From Nocardia kruczakiae NBRC 101016 (GTDB lineage: Bacteria; Actinomycetota; Actinomycetes; Mycobacteriales; Mycobacteriaceae): a stretch of 64,000 nucleotides of DNA. Position numbers and translations under genes: made by a program. The notes below the pieces were generated by a model. That model was not told where the DNA came from and ran no database searches. It saw only the letters and a program-made list of their open reading frames with translations. The stretch spans positions 108,273-172,272 of the forward strand of contig NZ_BDBL01000016.1 of assembly GCF_001612965.1 (NCBI RefSeq), in the 5' to 3' direction. Numbering within the stretch: position 1 is the stretch's first letter; every line of letters starts with the position of its first letter. This document shows, piece by piece, positions 53,067-61,426 of the stretch.

Positions 53067-53124
53067 GGGTCTTCACTCCGTTTGCCTGGGAGCCGCGTAC
53101 CGCGGGCCCCGATATGTGAGCCGT

Positions 53125-53664
53125 TCAGAACGGCGGTTCGTCGTCCATCTGGCCGCCTCCGAAGGAGCCGGCCGCGGGAGCGCTGCCCCACGGATCGTCG
53201 CCGGCGGAACTCTGTCCGCCGCGACTGCCACCGTTGGAGCCGCCGAAGCCCCCACCACTGCCGCCGGAATTGCCGCCGAAACCACCACCGCCACCGCCGC
53301 GCGAGGTCTTGTTGACCTTCGCGGTCGCGTAGCGCAGGGAGGGACCGACCTCGTCGACCTCGAGTTCGACGACCGTGCGCTTCTCACCCTCGCGGGTTTC
53401 GTAGGAGCGCTGCTTCAGCCGTCCGCTCACGATGACGCGAGCGCCTCGGGTCAGGCTTTCGGCGACATTCTCCGCGGCCTCACGCCAAATGTTGCAGCGC
53501 AGGAACAGTGCCTCGCCGTCTTTCCATTCGTTGGCGTTACGGTCGAACACCCGGGGAGTCGAGGCGACGGTGAAATTGGCCACCGCCGCGCCCGCGGGCG
53601 TGAATCGAAGTTCCGGATCTGCCGTCAAATTGCCGATGACGGTGATTACGGTGTCGCCTGCCAT
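53125..53664 (-). CDS. ssb: Single-stranded DNA-binding protein
   Basis: SSB, 179 aa, tetrameric protector of single-stranded DNA. The N-terminal OB fold ([21 protein letters not shown]) covers about 115 residues; the Gly/Ser/Asn-rich linker follows; the C-terminal tip DDEPPF is the conserved acidic hook that binds replication and repair partners. It lies between rpsF and rpsR as in other Mycobacteriales. Confidence 0.96.
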   Translation of the reverse strand: MAGDTVITVIGNLTADPELRFTPAGAAVANFTVASTPRVFDRNANEWKDGEALFLRCNIWREAAENVAESLTRGARVIVSGRLKQRSYETREGEKRTVVELEVDEVGPSLRYATAKVNKTSRGGGGGGFGGNSGGSGGGFGGSNGGSRGGQSSAGDDPWGSAPAAGSFGGGQMDDEPPF

Positions 53665-53774
53665 GGTTCCTCCTGGTCTCCGGTGCGATCAGCTGTGCAC
53701 TCGCCTGTTGCGCTAGAGCCTAAGGCCAGGCAACGACAAGTGCGGTTTGCTTTCCGGCAGGTATGCCAGGGGTC

Positions 53775-54065
53775 TTACTTCTTGTCCTGCCGCAGCACCT
53801 TGGTGCGCAACACCGACTCGTTCAGGCCCAGCTGACGGTCGAGCTCGCTGACCGTGGCCGGTTCGGCGGTCAGGTCGACGACGGCGTAGATGCCCTCGGC
53901 GCGCTTCTCGATTTCGTAGGCCAGCCGGCGGCGGCCCCAGAGGTCGACCTTGTCGATCTTGCCGCCCTGTTGCGAGACCACACTGAGCATCTTGTCCAAG
54001 TTCGGACCGACAGTGCGCTCGTCCAGGTTCGGATCGAGGATGACCATCACTTCGTAATGACGCAC
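53775..54065 (-). CDS. rpsF: 30S ribosomal protein S6
   Basis: Small-subunit protein, 96 aa, beginning [17 protein letters not shown] and containing [19 protein letters not shown], the usual S6 core. The start codon is GTG at 54065 with AGGAGG 12 bases upstream, slightly far. It heads the rpsF-ssb-rpsR-rplI operon. A perfect small hairpin lies 33 bases upstream in the leader and could be an autoregulatory element. Confidence 0.96.
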   Translation of the reverse strand: MRHYEVMVILDPNLDERTVGPNLDKMLSVVSQQGGKIDKVDLWGRRRLAYEIEKRAEGIYAVVDLTAEPATVSELDRQLGLNESVLRTKVLRQDKK

Positions 54066-54097
54066 GGGAACCCATCACCTCCTGTGGACTGTGAACG

Positions 54098-54116
54098 GCC
54101 ACGGACTTTCCGTGGC
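54098..54116 (-). promoter_or_regulatory. Hairpin in the rpsF leader
   Basis: Perfect 8-bp stem with a 3-base loop (GCCACGGA-3-TCCGTGGC) in the rpsF 5' leader, ending just before the ribosome binding site region. S6-S18 leader elements are known in several bacterial groups; whether this one belongs to that class is not certain. Confidence 0.35.
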
Positions 54117-54325
54117 AGGAGGGGTCGTTGCGTCAGCAACCCGACAAGGCTACATGAACGGCCGGTCCGGACCCGAATCCGGGGCACCGGGTGCGAAATG
54201 GGTCTCCTTCCCGATGAATATCGCCGTCGGTGGGGTAGCCCACCTATCGTGGTGGACATGCCGATTCGATCCGCCGATCGTGGGAACTCCGGCGGTGGCG
54301 ACGGGGTGGCTGCGGAGGTGGCCGC

Positions 54326-55693
54326 GTGGCCGATGCGATAGTCCGGGCGCGCGCAACCGGCCGGGTCGCGGCCGCGGCCGCGGTGCTGGCCTGCGCCGTC
54401 ACGTTGATCTTCGCCTATCTCAACAAGGCTCGCTGCGCGGGCGCGCCGTTCGACGGCGACGGGCGCAGTCTGATCTTCGATCGCATCAAGGATGCCGAGG
54501 TCTGCTATTCCGATATCCAATTCCTCTGGATCGGCCGCGGCATCGACGAACATCTGTTTCCGTACGTCGGCGGCGGTATCACCCCGGACGGCACGCTGAC
54601 CGGTGGCGCCGTGGAATATCCGGTGCTCAGCGGACTGCTGATGTGGCTCGGTGCGGCCGGGGTGCACGACGACGCCGGCTTTCTGCTGCATTCGGCACTG
54701 CTGCTGGCGCCGTTCGCCCTGCTGACCGCCTGGATGCTGGGACGGATGTCGGGTGCGGTCGCGCTGCTGTGGTCGGTGGGGCCGCCGCTGGTGCTCTACG
54801 CGTTCCACAATTGGGAACTTCCGGTGGTGTGCACGGCCGTCGGCGCGGTCTACGTGATGACCACGCTGACTCGATATTCGTTGCGCACCAGGGGAATTGT
54901 CGCGGCGGTGCTGCTGGGCATCGGATTCTGCCTGAAGTTGTATCCGGGAATCTTCGTCCTGCCGCTGATGCTCTACATATTTCTCGGCGAGCCGGACCTC
55001 GGCGAGCGTCCGGATGTTTCCCGTCACGGCTACGACTCGGCCGGTGCGTTCGCGGCCGCCGGTGCGGCGATCGTGACGGTGGTGGCGATCAACCTGCCCT
55101 TCGCTCTGCTCGGCTACGACGGCTGGCGGGCCTCGTTCACCTTCCAGCAGATGCGCCAGGCCGACATCACCACCAACTCCATCTGGTACTGGGGTCTGCG
55201 GCCGATGTTCGGGCAGGGACAGAGCGGGGAGGCATCGTTCCAGAACGTCGTGGCGACGGCCTCGCCGGTCCTGGTCGTCGTCTCGTTCGCGCTCGCAATC
55301 TGGTTGGGGTGGAAGCGTTTTCCCGCACTCGGCTACTACCCTTGGGTGGGCGTGAGCGCGGCGATGCTGTGTGGATTCCTGTTGTTCCACAAGGTGCACT
55401 CACCGCAGTACACGCTGTGGGTGCTGCCGTTCTTCGTCCTGCTCGACGTGCCGTGGGCGGCGGTCGGCGCCTACCTGCTGGCCGATCTGGCGCTCGGCAT
55501 CGGGGTCTTCCGCTACTTCCACGCCCTGGGGAGCGGAACGGGCGCGGACTTCTACGAGAAGCTCGTGCAGTTCGGGGTGTGGGGACGCGCGATCCTGCTG
55601 GTGTTCTTCTTCTTCGCGTTCGTCCGCGCCCGCCCGCGCGGATACCGGCCGATGGTGTCGCCGGTCGCGCGCGAACTCGTTTCCACCCGCTGA
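54326..55693 (+). CDS. GT87-type membrane glycosyltransferase (short paralogue)
   Basis: Polytopic membrane protein of 455 aa, about ten helices, of the GT87/DUF2029 family of polyprenyl-phosphate-mannose-dependent mannosyltransferases that build envelope glycolipids. Features shared with the larger paralogue at 59682: a CYSDIQFLW-type Cys/Ser/Asp segment after the first helix, VEYPVLSGLLMWL, GIGFCLKLYPG and HSPQYTLWVLP. The start at GTG 54326 has GGAGG upstream. It is divergent from rpsF across 260 bases and probably arose by duplication of the Rv0051-like gene. Exact acceptor unknown. Confidence 0.82.
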   Translation: MADAIVRARATGRVAAAAAVLACAVTLIFAYLNKARCAGAPFDGDGRSLIFDRIKDAEVCYSDIQFLWIGRGIDEHLFPYVGGGITPDGTLTGGAVEYPVLSGLLMWLGAAGVHDDAGFLLHSALLLAPFALLTAWMLGRMSGAVALLWSVGPPLVLYAFHNWELPVVCTAVGAVYVMTTLTRYSLRTRGIVAAVLLGIGFCLKLYPGIFVLPLMLYIFLGEPDLGERPDVSRHGYDSAGAFAAAGAAIVTVVAINLPFALLGYDGWRASFTFQQMRQADITTNSIWYWGLRPMFGQGQSGEASFQNVVATASPVLVVVSFALAIWLGWKRFPALGYYPWVGVSAAMLCGFLLFHKVHSPQYTLWVLPFFVLLDVPWAAVGAYLLADLALGIGVFRYFHALGSGTGADFYEKLVQFGVWGRAILLVFFFFAFVRARPRGYRPMVSPVARELVSTR

Positions 55694-55694
55694 A

Positions 55695-56234
55695 TTACGG
55701 CTTGCCGCGGCGAGCGCGGAACGACGCGCTCTTGGCGCGATTGCCGCACAGCGTCATATCGCACCAGCGCCGCGAACCCGCGCGGGAGGTGTCGAGGTAG
55801 AGGCGTGTGCACGTATCGCGGCCGCATTGCTTGATCCGATCGCGATCGGGTCCGCCGAGGAGTTCGATCGCCTCGGTCGCGATGCGCGCGAGGGCGTGAT
55901 CGCAGTCGCCGCGGCGGGTCACGCCGGCATCGGCGCGCAGGGCGATCGAGGGCTTCGGACCGTCGGCGATCCGGTTGACCAGCACCCGGTCGGCATCGCG
56001 CCACGGCGCACCGGTGGTGGTGGCCAGGGCCAGGCGGTACACCGCTTCGCGCAGTTCGACCGCCCGGGCCAGGTCGGCCGCGTCGCACCGCGGCGCGGAA
56101 TCCAGTAACCCGGCCGCGATCAGCCATTCGTCGAGGGCGGCGGGAGCCGTCAGGAGATCGACGAAACCGCCATTGCGCTCCTGGACCGTACCGGCGAAAT
56201 CCAGGGCCACGTTGCCGCTGACGAAGGTGAACAC
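55695..56234 (-). CDS. CGNR zinc-finger / ABATE-domain regulator
   Basis: A 179-aa protein with an N-terminal ABATE-like ligand domain (SGNVALDFAGTVQERNGG..) and a C-terminal CGNR zinc finger: Cys residues in IKQCGRDTCTRLYLD and RRWCDMTLCGNRAKS, the last giving the family its name. Such proteins are probable transcriptional regulators. The start at GTG 56234 is weakly supported; the frame is open to 56348. It is divergent from the EamA transporter gene, which it may control. It converges on the GT87 paralogue with a 1-base gap. Confidence 0.85.
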   Translation of the reverse strand: MFTFVSGNVALDFAGTVQERNGGFVDLLTAPAALDEWLIAAGLLDSAPRCDAADLARAVELREAVYRLALATTTGAPWRDADRVLVNRIADGPKPSIALRADAGVTRRGDCDHALARIATEAIELLGGPDRDRIKQCGRDTCTRLYLDTSRAGSRRWCDMTLCGNRAKSASFRARRGKP

Positions 56235-56317
56235 CTCGTCATCGTAACCCCCTTGACAGGTTAGTCGCACCGATGTCAGGGTTGGTAACCAGTTGAAGCG
56301 GTTATTCGGGAGGCGTC

Positions 56318-57262
56318 GTGCGGAAGCGACTGATGGAGACGGCCGCACCCGCGGCTTTCGTCGTGATGTGGAGCAGTGCGTTCATCGCCGGCATCATCGG
56401 CGTCGGCGCGGCGCCGCCGATGGTGGTGCTGTTCGCCCGCTTCGCCTGCGCCGGACTGGTCTTGGCGGGGTATGCCGTCGTCGTCGGGGCGCGGTGGCCG
56501 CGCGGCCGGCAACTGGCGCATGTGGCCGTCGCCGGATTGCTCATGCAGATGGTGCAGTTCGGCGCCTTCTACAGCGCCATGGCCGACCATGTGTCCGCGG
56601 CGGTGATCTCACTGGTGCAGGGATTGAATCCGGTCGTGATCGCACTGTTCGCCGGGACCGTGCTCGGGGAGTCGGTCACCGTGCGGCAGTGGATCGGATT
56701 CGGTATCGGCGGGCTCGGCGTCGGACTGGCGGTTGTCGACCAATCGCATTTCTCCGCAACGGGATTGGTGCTGTGCGTGGCCGGTCTTCTGGGGCTCAGC
56801 CTCGGCACGGTCTATCAGAAGCGTTTCGTGCCGCAGGTCGACACCCGCACGAATACCGCTGTGCACGTGCTGATCAGCGCGCCCGTGGCGGGAATCTTCA
56901 TGCTCGGGAGCGGGGATACGCACATCGCCGATCCGCTGCGATTCGCCGGCTCGCTGGTGTGGATGGTGGCGATCAACGCCGTCGCGTGCTTCCTGCTCCT
57001 GAATGCGATGCTGCGCCGCTGGGACGCCACTCGCGTCGGCAAGTTGTTCTTCGTCACCCCGTTGGTCACGGCGGGACTGGCCTGGTTGCTGATCGCACAA
57101 CCATTGCGGCCCTTGACGATTGCCGGACTGGGCGTCGGGCTGCTCGGGATGGTGCTGGCCTCGCTCCGATCCGGAAAGCGCCCGGATGCCGCGGTGGCCG
57201 GGGAGCCGACATCGCCGGCGCCCGGCGCCATCCTGGAGCGCCGGCCGGGACTGGCCGCCTGA
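56318..57262 (+). CDS. EamA/DMT-family transporter
   Basis: Drug/metabolite transporter superfamily permease of 314 aa with ten hydrophobic helices in two EamA repeats (AFVVMWSSAFIAGIIGVG...; GLSLGTVYQKRF...). The start at GTG 56318 lies behind GGGAGG. It probably exports amino acids or other metabolites. It is divergent from the CGNR regulator and convergent with the MerR-type gene downstream. Confidence 0.88.
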   Translation: MRKRLMETAAPAAFVVMWSSAFIAGIIGVGAAPPMVVLFARFACAGLVLAGYAVVVGARWPRGRQLAHVAVAGLLMQMVQFGAFYSAMADHVSAAVISLVQGLNPVVIALFAGTVLGESVTVRQWIGFGIGGLGVGLAVVDQSHFSATGLVLCVAGLLGLSLGTVYQKRFVPQVDTRTNTAVHVLISAPVAGIFMLGSGDTHIADPLRFAGSLVWMVAINAVACFLLLNAMLRRWDATRVGKLFFVTPLVTAGLAWLLIAQPLRPLTIAGLGVGLLGMVLASLRSGKRPDAAVAGEPTSPAPGAILERRPGLAA

Positions 57263-57288
57263 GGTGCGCGTTGCGCCTGCCTCCGGCG

Positions 57289-57654
57289 CTACTGCGGCTC
57301 GCCGTGTGCCGCGCTGATCACGCCGTCGAGCACCTCGCGGGTGCGGACCAGATCCTTGATGCACGCGTCGATGCGTTTGCGTTCGGCGGCAAGGGTTTCC
57401 GAGAGCCACGGGGTCGCGGTCCGCGCGGGCGTACCGTCGGTGTCGTTGATGCACGGCAGCAGTTCGGCGATGGTGCGGCTGTGCAGTCCCGCGGCGAACA
57501 TCTCCTGAATGCGAACCACGCGGTCCACGGCCTGCTCACGGTATTCGCGCTGACCGCCCGAGGTCCTGGACGAAGCCAGCAGGCCCTGACTCTCGTAGTA
57601 CCGCAACGACCGCACGCTGACGCCCGTGCGTCGTGCCAGTTCGCCGATGCGCAC
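57289..57654 (-). CDS. MerR-family transcriptional regulator
   Basis: A 121-aa MerR regulator from the GTG at 57654 (VRIGELARRTGVSVRSLRYYESQGLL), chosen because AAGGGAG lies 7 bases upstream; an ATG at 57678 falls within the probable operator. The winged-helix N-terminus and the long dimerisation helix (WLSETLAAERKRIDACIKDLVRTREVLDGVI) are clear. Two Cys residues (LPCIND, DACIKD) could take part in sensing. It is divergent from the Old Yellow Enzyme gene, whose promoter has the elongated spacing typical of MerR control. Confidence 0.9.
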   Translation of the reverse strand: MRIGELARRTGVSVRSLRYYESQGLLASSRTSGGQREYREQAVDRVVRIQEMFAAGLHSRTIAELLPCINDTDGTPARTATPWLSETLAAERKRIDACIKDLVRTREVLDGVISAAHGEPQ

Positions 57655-57665
57655 CGGTTTCTCCC

Positions 57666-57697
57666 TTGCACCTAACATTGATGTCAGGTTCTACGGT
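57666..57697 (+). promoter_or_regulatory. MerR-type promoter/operator of the Old Yellow Enzyme gene
   Basis: TTGCAC (57666-57671) and TACGGT (57692-57697) are separated by 20 bases, the over-long spacing used by MerR activators. Between them lies a 20-bp palindrome, ACCTAACAT-TG-ATGTCAGGT (one mismatch), at 57670-57689. The expected transcription start falls at about the ATG (57704), so the mRNA may be leaderless. Confidence 0.6.
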
Positions 57698-57703
57698 ACG
57701 CGC

Positions 57704-58792
57704 ATGCTGTTGCTGACCGACTATCACGCAAGCCACCTGCACCTGCCCAATCGCGTCGTGATGGCGCCGATGACTCGGCTGCGCTCCCACCCCGACGGCT
57801 CGCCCACCGACGATGTGGCGACCTACTACGCCCAGCGTGCCGACGCGGGACTCATTGTCACCGAGGGGATCTGGCCGCATTCCACCGGCCAGAGCGAGGC
57901 ATGGGTGCCGGGCCTGGCCACTGATGCGCACGTCTCCGGGTGGCGGCGGGTCACCGAAGCCGTCCACGGCGCGGGCGGGCGGATCTTCGCCCAGCTCATG
58001 CACGGCGGGCGGTGGGGACATCCGCTGGCCCGGATCGACGGCACCCTGCCGGCCGGCCCCTCGGCGGTACCGGCCGACGATCCGGTCCACCTGATCGACG
58101 GCGGGAAGGCCCCGGCGCCACAACCTCGGGCCATGACCCGCGCCGAGATCGCGAGGGCCGTCGAACATTACGCGGCCGCCGCCGCCAACGCGCTCGCGGC
58201 GGGATTCGACGGTGTCGAGATCCACGGTGCGAACAGCTATCTCGTCCATCAGTTCCTGGCCGACAACACCAATCTGCGCACCGACGAATACGGCGGCACG
58301 ATCGTCAACCGCATGCGATTCGCACTCGAGGTCACCGATGCCGTGGCCGCCGTGGCGGGTTCGCATCGGGTCGGGATCCGGTTGTCGCCGGGCAATCCGC
58401 AGTTCGGCATGTACGAGGCCGATCCGGCGCCGCTCTACCGCGCCCTGGTCGGTGAACTCGCCGGACGAGATCTCGCCTACCTGCACCTCACCGACAACGA
58501 CGACTATCCGGCACTCGCCGATCTGCGCCCGCGCTGGAACGGCACGCTGATCGCCAATATCGGTGAGAACCGCGCGCCGACCGCACCCGCGGCGGCCGAG
58601 CGGCTGCTCGCCGACGGCCGGGCCGATCTGGTGTCCTTCGGGCGGGCCTTCATCGCCAATCCCGATCTGGTGTCGCGGATCCGGCACGATCGAGCGCTGG
58701 CGCCGGTGCGTGAGGACGGTCTCTACGGCCGGGGACCGCATGGCTATACCGACTACCCGGTGTGGATCGACCGCGACGAGCAGGTGGCCTGA
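57704..58792 (+). CDS. Old Yellow Enzyme-family alkene reductase
   Basis: FMN-dependent ene-reductase of 362 aa (NemA/XenB-type), reducing activated double bonds or nitro compounds with NAD(P)H. Characteristic elements are LPNRVVMAPMTRLRS, DAGLIVTEG, FAQLMHGGRWGH, GFDGVEIHGANSYLVHQF and DLVSFGRAFIANPDLV. There is no Shine-Dalgarno sequence before the ATG; with the MerR-type promoter ending 7 bases upstream, a leaderless transcript is likely. Induced by the divergent MerR regulator in response to electrophiles, by inference. Confidence 0.92.
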   Translation: MLLLTDYHASHLHLPNRVVMAPMTRLRSHPDGSPTDDVATYYAQRADAGLIVTEGIWPHSTGQSEAWVPGLATDAHVSGWRRVTEAVHGAGGRIFAQLMHGGRWGHPLARIDGTLPAGPSAVPADDPVHLIDGGKAPAPQPRAMTRAEIARAVEHYAAAAANALAAGFDGVEIHGANSYLVHQFLADNTNLRTDEYGGTIVNRMRFALEVTDAVAAVAGSHRVGIRLSPGNPQFGMYEADPAPLYRALVGELAGRDLAYLHLTDNDDYPALADLRPRWNGTLIANIGENRAPTAPAAAERLLADGRADLVSFGRAFIANPDLVSRIRHDRALAPVREDGLYGRGPHGYTDYPVWIDRDEQVA

Positions 58793-58932
58793 CCGGAATC
58801 ACAGCGCCGATGACCGCCCCGGTTGCCTACCGTCGGCTCGCTCATCTCGGGCTTCGTGGCAGGCGTTGCGGCGGGCATCGGCGGTTTCCATTGTCACAGA
58901 ACCCGACCCGATTCGGTGCCGGGGTTCCGGAA

Positions 58933-59685
58933 TTACTGCCAGCGCTGCAGCAGCCGGTTCGCCTCGGTGCTCAGCGCGCGCTGCAGGAACGGCCCGAAAC
59001 TGACTCGGGCAACGCCCACTTCGGCGAACCAGGCGCGATCACCCTGGTCCGGCAGCCCGATGGCGTTGACCGGCAACGGAAGTTCGGCACAGAGCCGGCG
59101 CAGGATCTCCGGATCGCGCTGACCCACCGGGTACAGCACGTCGGCGCCCGCTTCGGCCGCCAGCCGCATCCGCTCGAGCACCCGCTCGACCCGGTCCGGG
59201 GTGTTCTGGTCCTCGCGCAGGAACAGGTCGGTGCGGGCGTTGACCACCACGTGCACACCGGTGGCATCGGCCGCCTGCCGCAGTCCGGCGACGAAGTCGG
59301 CGTGTTCGCTCGGCTCGCGCAGGCGGCCGCCCTCGCTGTGCACCGAATCCTCGATGTTGAGGCCGACCGCGCCGGCCTCCAGCAGTCCGTCGATCAGCTG
59401 GGCGGGTTTCAGGCCGTAGCCGGATTCGATATCGACCGAGACAGGAATGTCGACCGCCGCGGTGATCTCGCGGACCCGGGCCATCGATTCGGGATAGGTC
59501 ATCCCCTCCTGATCGGATTTGCCCAGCGAATCCGCCAGCGGATGGCTGCCGACGGTCAGCGCGGCGAACCCGGCCGCCTGCACCAGATTCGCCGACCACG
59601 CGTCCCAGACGGTCGGCAGAATCGCCGGATCGCCGGGGCGGTGCAGCTCGAGGAAGGTGGTCGCCTGCTCGCTCAATGCGGTCAT
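58933..59685 (-). CDS. Isocitrate lyase / PEP mutase-family enzyme
   Basis: A 250-aa TIM-barrel enzyme of the PEP mutase/2-methylisocitrate lyase-like family (LPTVWDAWSANLVQAAGFAALTVGSH, PVSVDIESGYG, GLNIEDSVHSEGG, NARTDLFL). The carboxyphosphonate-pathway lyase signature KKCGH is absent, so it belongs to the poorly defined oxaloacetate hydrolase/PEP-mutase-like subgroup. The ATG at 59685 overlaps the stop of the GT87 gene as ATGA, so it is translationally coupled to an envelope glycosyltransferase, an unexpected pairing. Reaction unknown. Confidence 0.87.
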   Translation of the reverse strand: MTALSEQATTFLELHRPGDPAILPTVWDAWSANLVQAAGFAALTVGSHPLADSLGKSDQEGMTYPESMARVREITAAVDIPVSVDIESGYGLKPAQLIDGLLEAGAVGLNIEDSVHSEGGRLREPSEHADFVAGLRQAADATGVHVVVNARTDLFLREDQNTPDRVERVLERMRLAAEAGADVLYPVGQRDPEILRRLCAELPLPVNAIGLPDQGDRAWFAEVGVARVSFGPFLQRALSTEANRLLQRWQ

Positions 59686-61415
59686 GTGTCGATCCTCGCC
59701 CATGATCGGGTGTTCGCGCCAGCGGCCGGATACGGCGGCCTGGGTTGCAGGGCGGACGGCAACCACGGCAGCGCCGGATCCTGCGCGCGGTCCAGAATTC
59801 CACCTACCGGGTCGTCCGCGCCGTCGGCTCGGACGAGGTCCTGATCGGGCCGGTAGATCTGGCGGACCACCAACGCGCACAGGCCCACGACCGCGAAGTC
59901 GCGGATCAGGACCGCGCTGGTGAACCACTGTTCGGGGACGCCCTTGTCGTCGGTGCCGAGATAGTAGTACATGCGCGGGAACCACACCAGCGCGTCGATC
60001 GTCATCCACGCCAACAGGATTCGCCGGTGCGGCAGGACCAGCACCGCCAGCGGCACCAGCCACAGCGAATACTGCGGACTCCACACCTTGTTGGTCAGCA
60101 GGAACGCCGCCACCACCAGGAAGGCGAGCTGTGCCACGCGGGGTCGGCGGGCGGCGGTCAGCGCGATGTATGCGATCACCGCGCAGGCGACCGCGAACAG
60201 CGCCAGTGACACCGAATTCAACGCTGTCGGCGTATCGGAGGAGGCGAGTGGACCGTCGAAACCCTGCCAGCCGGTGAAGGAGGTGATCACGTTGTAGAGC
60301 GAATCCGGATCGGCATGGCGTTCACTGTTGAGCCGGAAGAATTCCCACCAGCCCTCGGTGAACGGCACCGCGATGGGCAGGTTCACCGCCAGCCAGGCCG
60401 ACATTGCCGACAACACCGTCACCAGCGCCGCCCGCAGCGGGCTGATCCGCGCGCCGGCCAGGTAGTCGCGCACGGCCCGCACCGCGTTGTTGCCGTTGCG
60501 CCGCAGCTGTTCTCGCAGGCCCGGCAATCGGTCACGGCCGTCGACACGCAGGCAGAGCACCACGATGGGGCCCAGCAGCAACAGCGGATACAGCTTGGCC
60601 GCACCGCCCAAACCGAGCAGGATTCCGGCCAGGACCGGCCGCCGCTTGGCCCAGGCCAGCAGGCCCGTGGCCGCGAAAGCCGTTGCCAACGCGTCGAAAT
60701 TGGTGAAGATGTGCACGAGCACCAGCGGCGAGAGTGCCACCAGCGCCGCATCCCAGATCCGGCGGCCCGCCAGCATCGCCGACGCCCACACCGTCACCAG
60801 CCAGGCCAGCGCCAGTCCCACGGCGACGACGTTGAAATACACCACCACCGACAGCGCCTTCGGCAACGGCAGCGACATCCAGATATTGGCGACCTCCATC
60901 GCCAGGTACTGATAGAGGCCCGACAGCACCGGATACTCCATGTACCGGGTCTGCAGTTTGCCGTCGGGGCCGACCTCGGTCCACTTCTTCTTGTAGGGGA
61001 ACGCGCCCTCGTCGAGATGTTCGGCGCCGTAGAGCGGCACCGTATCCGAGTAGCACATAGCCACGTATTGGCGGCCGTTGTTCCAGTCGAGGGTGAGATG
61101 GCCCTCCGAGGTGGTCGTCTGCTGAATGCAACCGGCTTTACCGGCCCAGCCGAGGGCGAGGAACACCACCGCGAAGGCCAGCAGAATGCGCAGCGGAGTC
61201 CAGAAGCGAGCGCGGCCGATCAGGGCGTGGTCGCCGACCGGGCCGCCGATCGTGCTGCTCAACTGAGCGGTCATCGAATCGGTGCGGCTGGGTTTGTCCC
61301 GGCGCGCCGCCGATCGCCGATCCGCCGCCAGGGGAGCGGCGGAAACGAAACCGGTGGCGGTCTCGACACCTTCGTCACCGAACGTCGAGGCCGCCACCGG
61401 CTGTTGTTCACTCAC
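59682..61415 (-). CDS. GT87-type membrane glycosyltransferase (Rv0051-like)
   Basis: Polytopic membrane protein of 577 aa, resembling mycobacterial Rv0051, which also lies directly after ponA1. A polar 65-residue N-terminal tail precedes about ten to twelve helices. The region CYSDTVPLYGAEHLDEGAFPY, MEYPVLSGLYQYLA, GLGGAAKLYPLLLLGP and KVWSPQYSLWLVPL are family-typical. It starts at GTG 61415, 11 bases after the ponA stop, and ends in an ATGA overlap with the PEP-mutase-like gene. Likely polyprenyl-phosphomannose-dependent transfer to an envelope glycan; acceptor unknown. Confidence 0.88.
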   Translation of the reverse strand: MSEQQPVAASTFGDEGVETATGFVSAAPLAADRRSAARRDKPSRTDSMTAQLSSTIGGPVGDHALIGRARFWTPLRILLAFAVVFLALGWAGKAGCIQQTTTSEGHLTLDWNNGRQYVAMCYSDTVPLYGAEHLDEGAFPYKKKWTEVGPDGKLQTRYMEYPVLSGLYQYLAMEVANIWMSLPLPKALSVVVYFNVVAVGLALAWLVTVWASAMLAGRRIWDAALVALSPLVLVHIFTNFDALATAFAATGLLAWAKRRPVLAGILLGLGGAAKLYPLLLLGPIVVLCLRVDGRDRLPGLREQLRRNGNNAVRAVRDYLAGARISPLRAALVTVLSAMSAWLAVNLPIAVPFTEGWWEFFRLNSERHADPDSLYNVITSFTGWQGFDGPLASSDTPTALNSVSLALFAVACAVIAYIALTAARRPRVAQLAFLVVAAFLLTNKVWSPQYSLWLVPLAVLVLPHRRILLAWMTIDALVWFPRMYYYLGTDDKGVPEQWFTSAVLIRDFAVVGLCALVVRQIYRPDQDLVRADGADDPVGGILDRAQDPALPWLPSALQPRPPYPAAGANTRSWARIDT

Positions 61416-61426
61416 GCCACCCGAGG

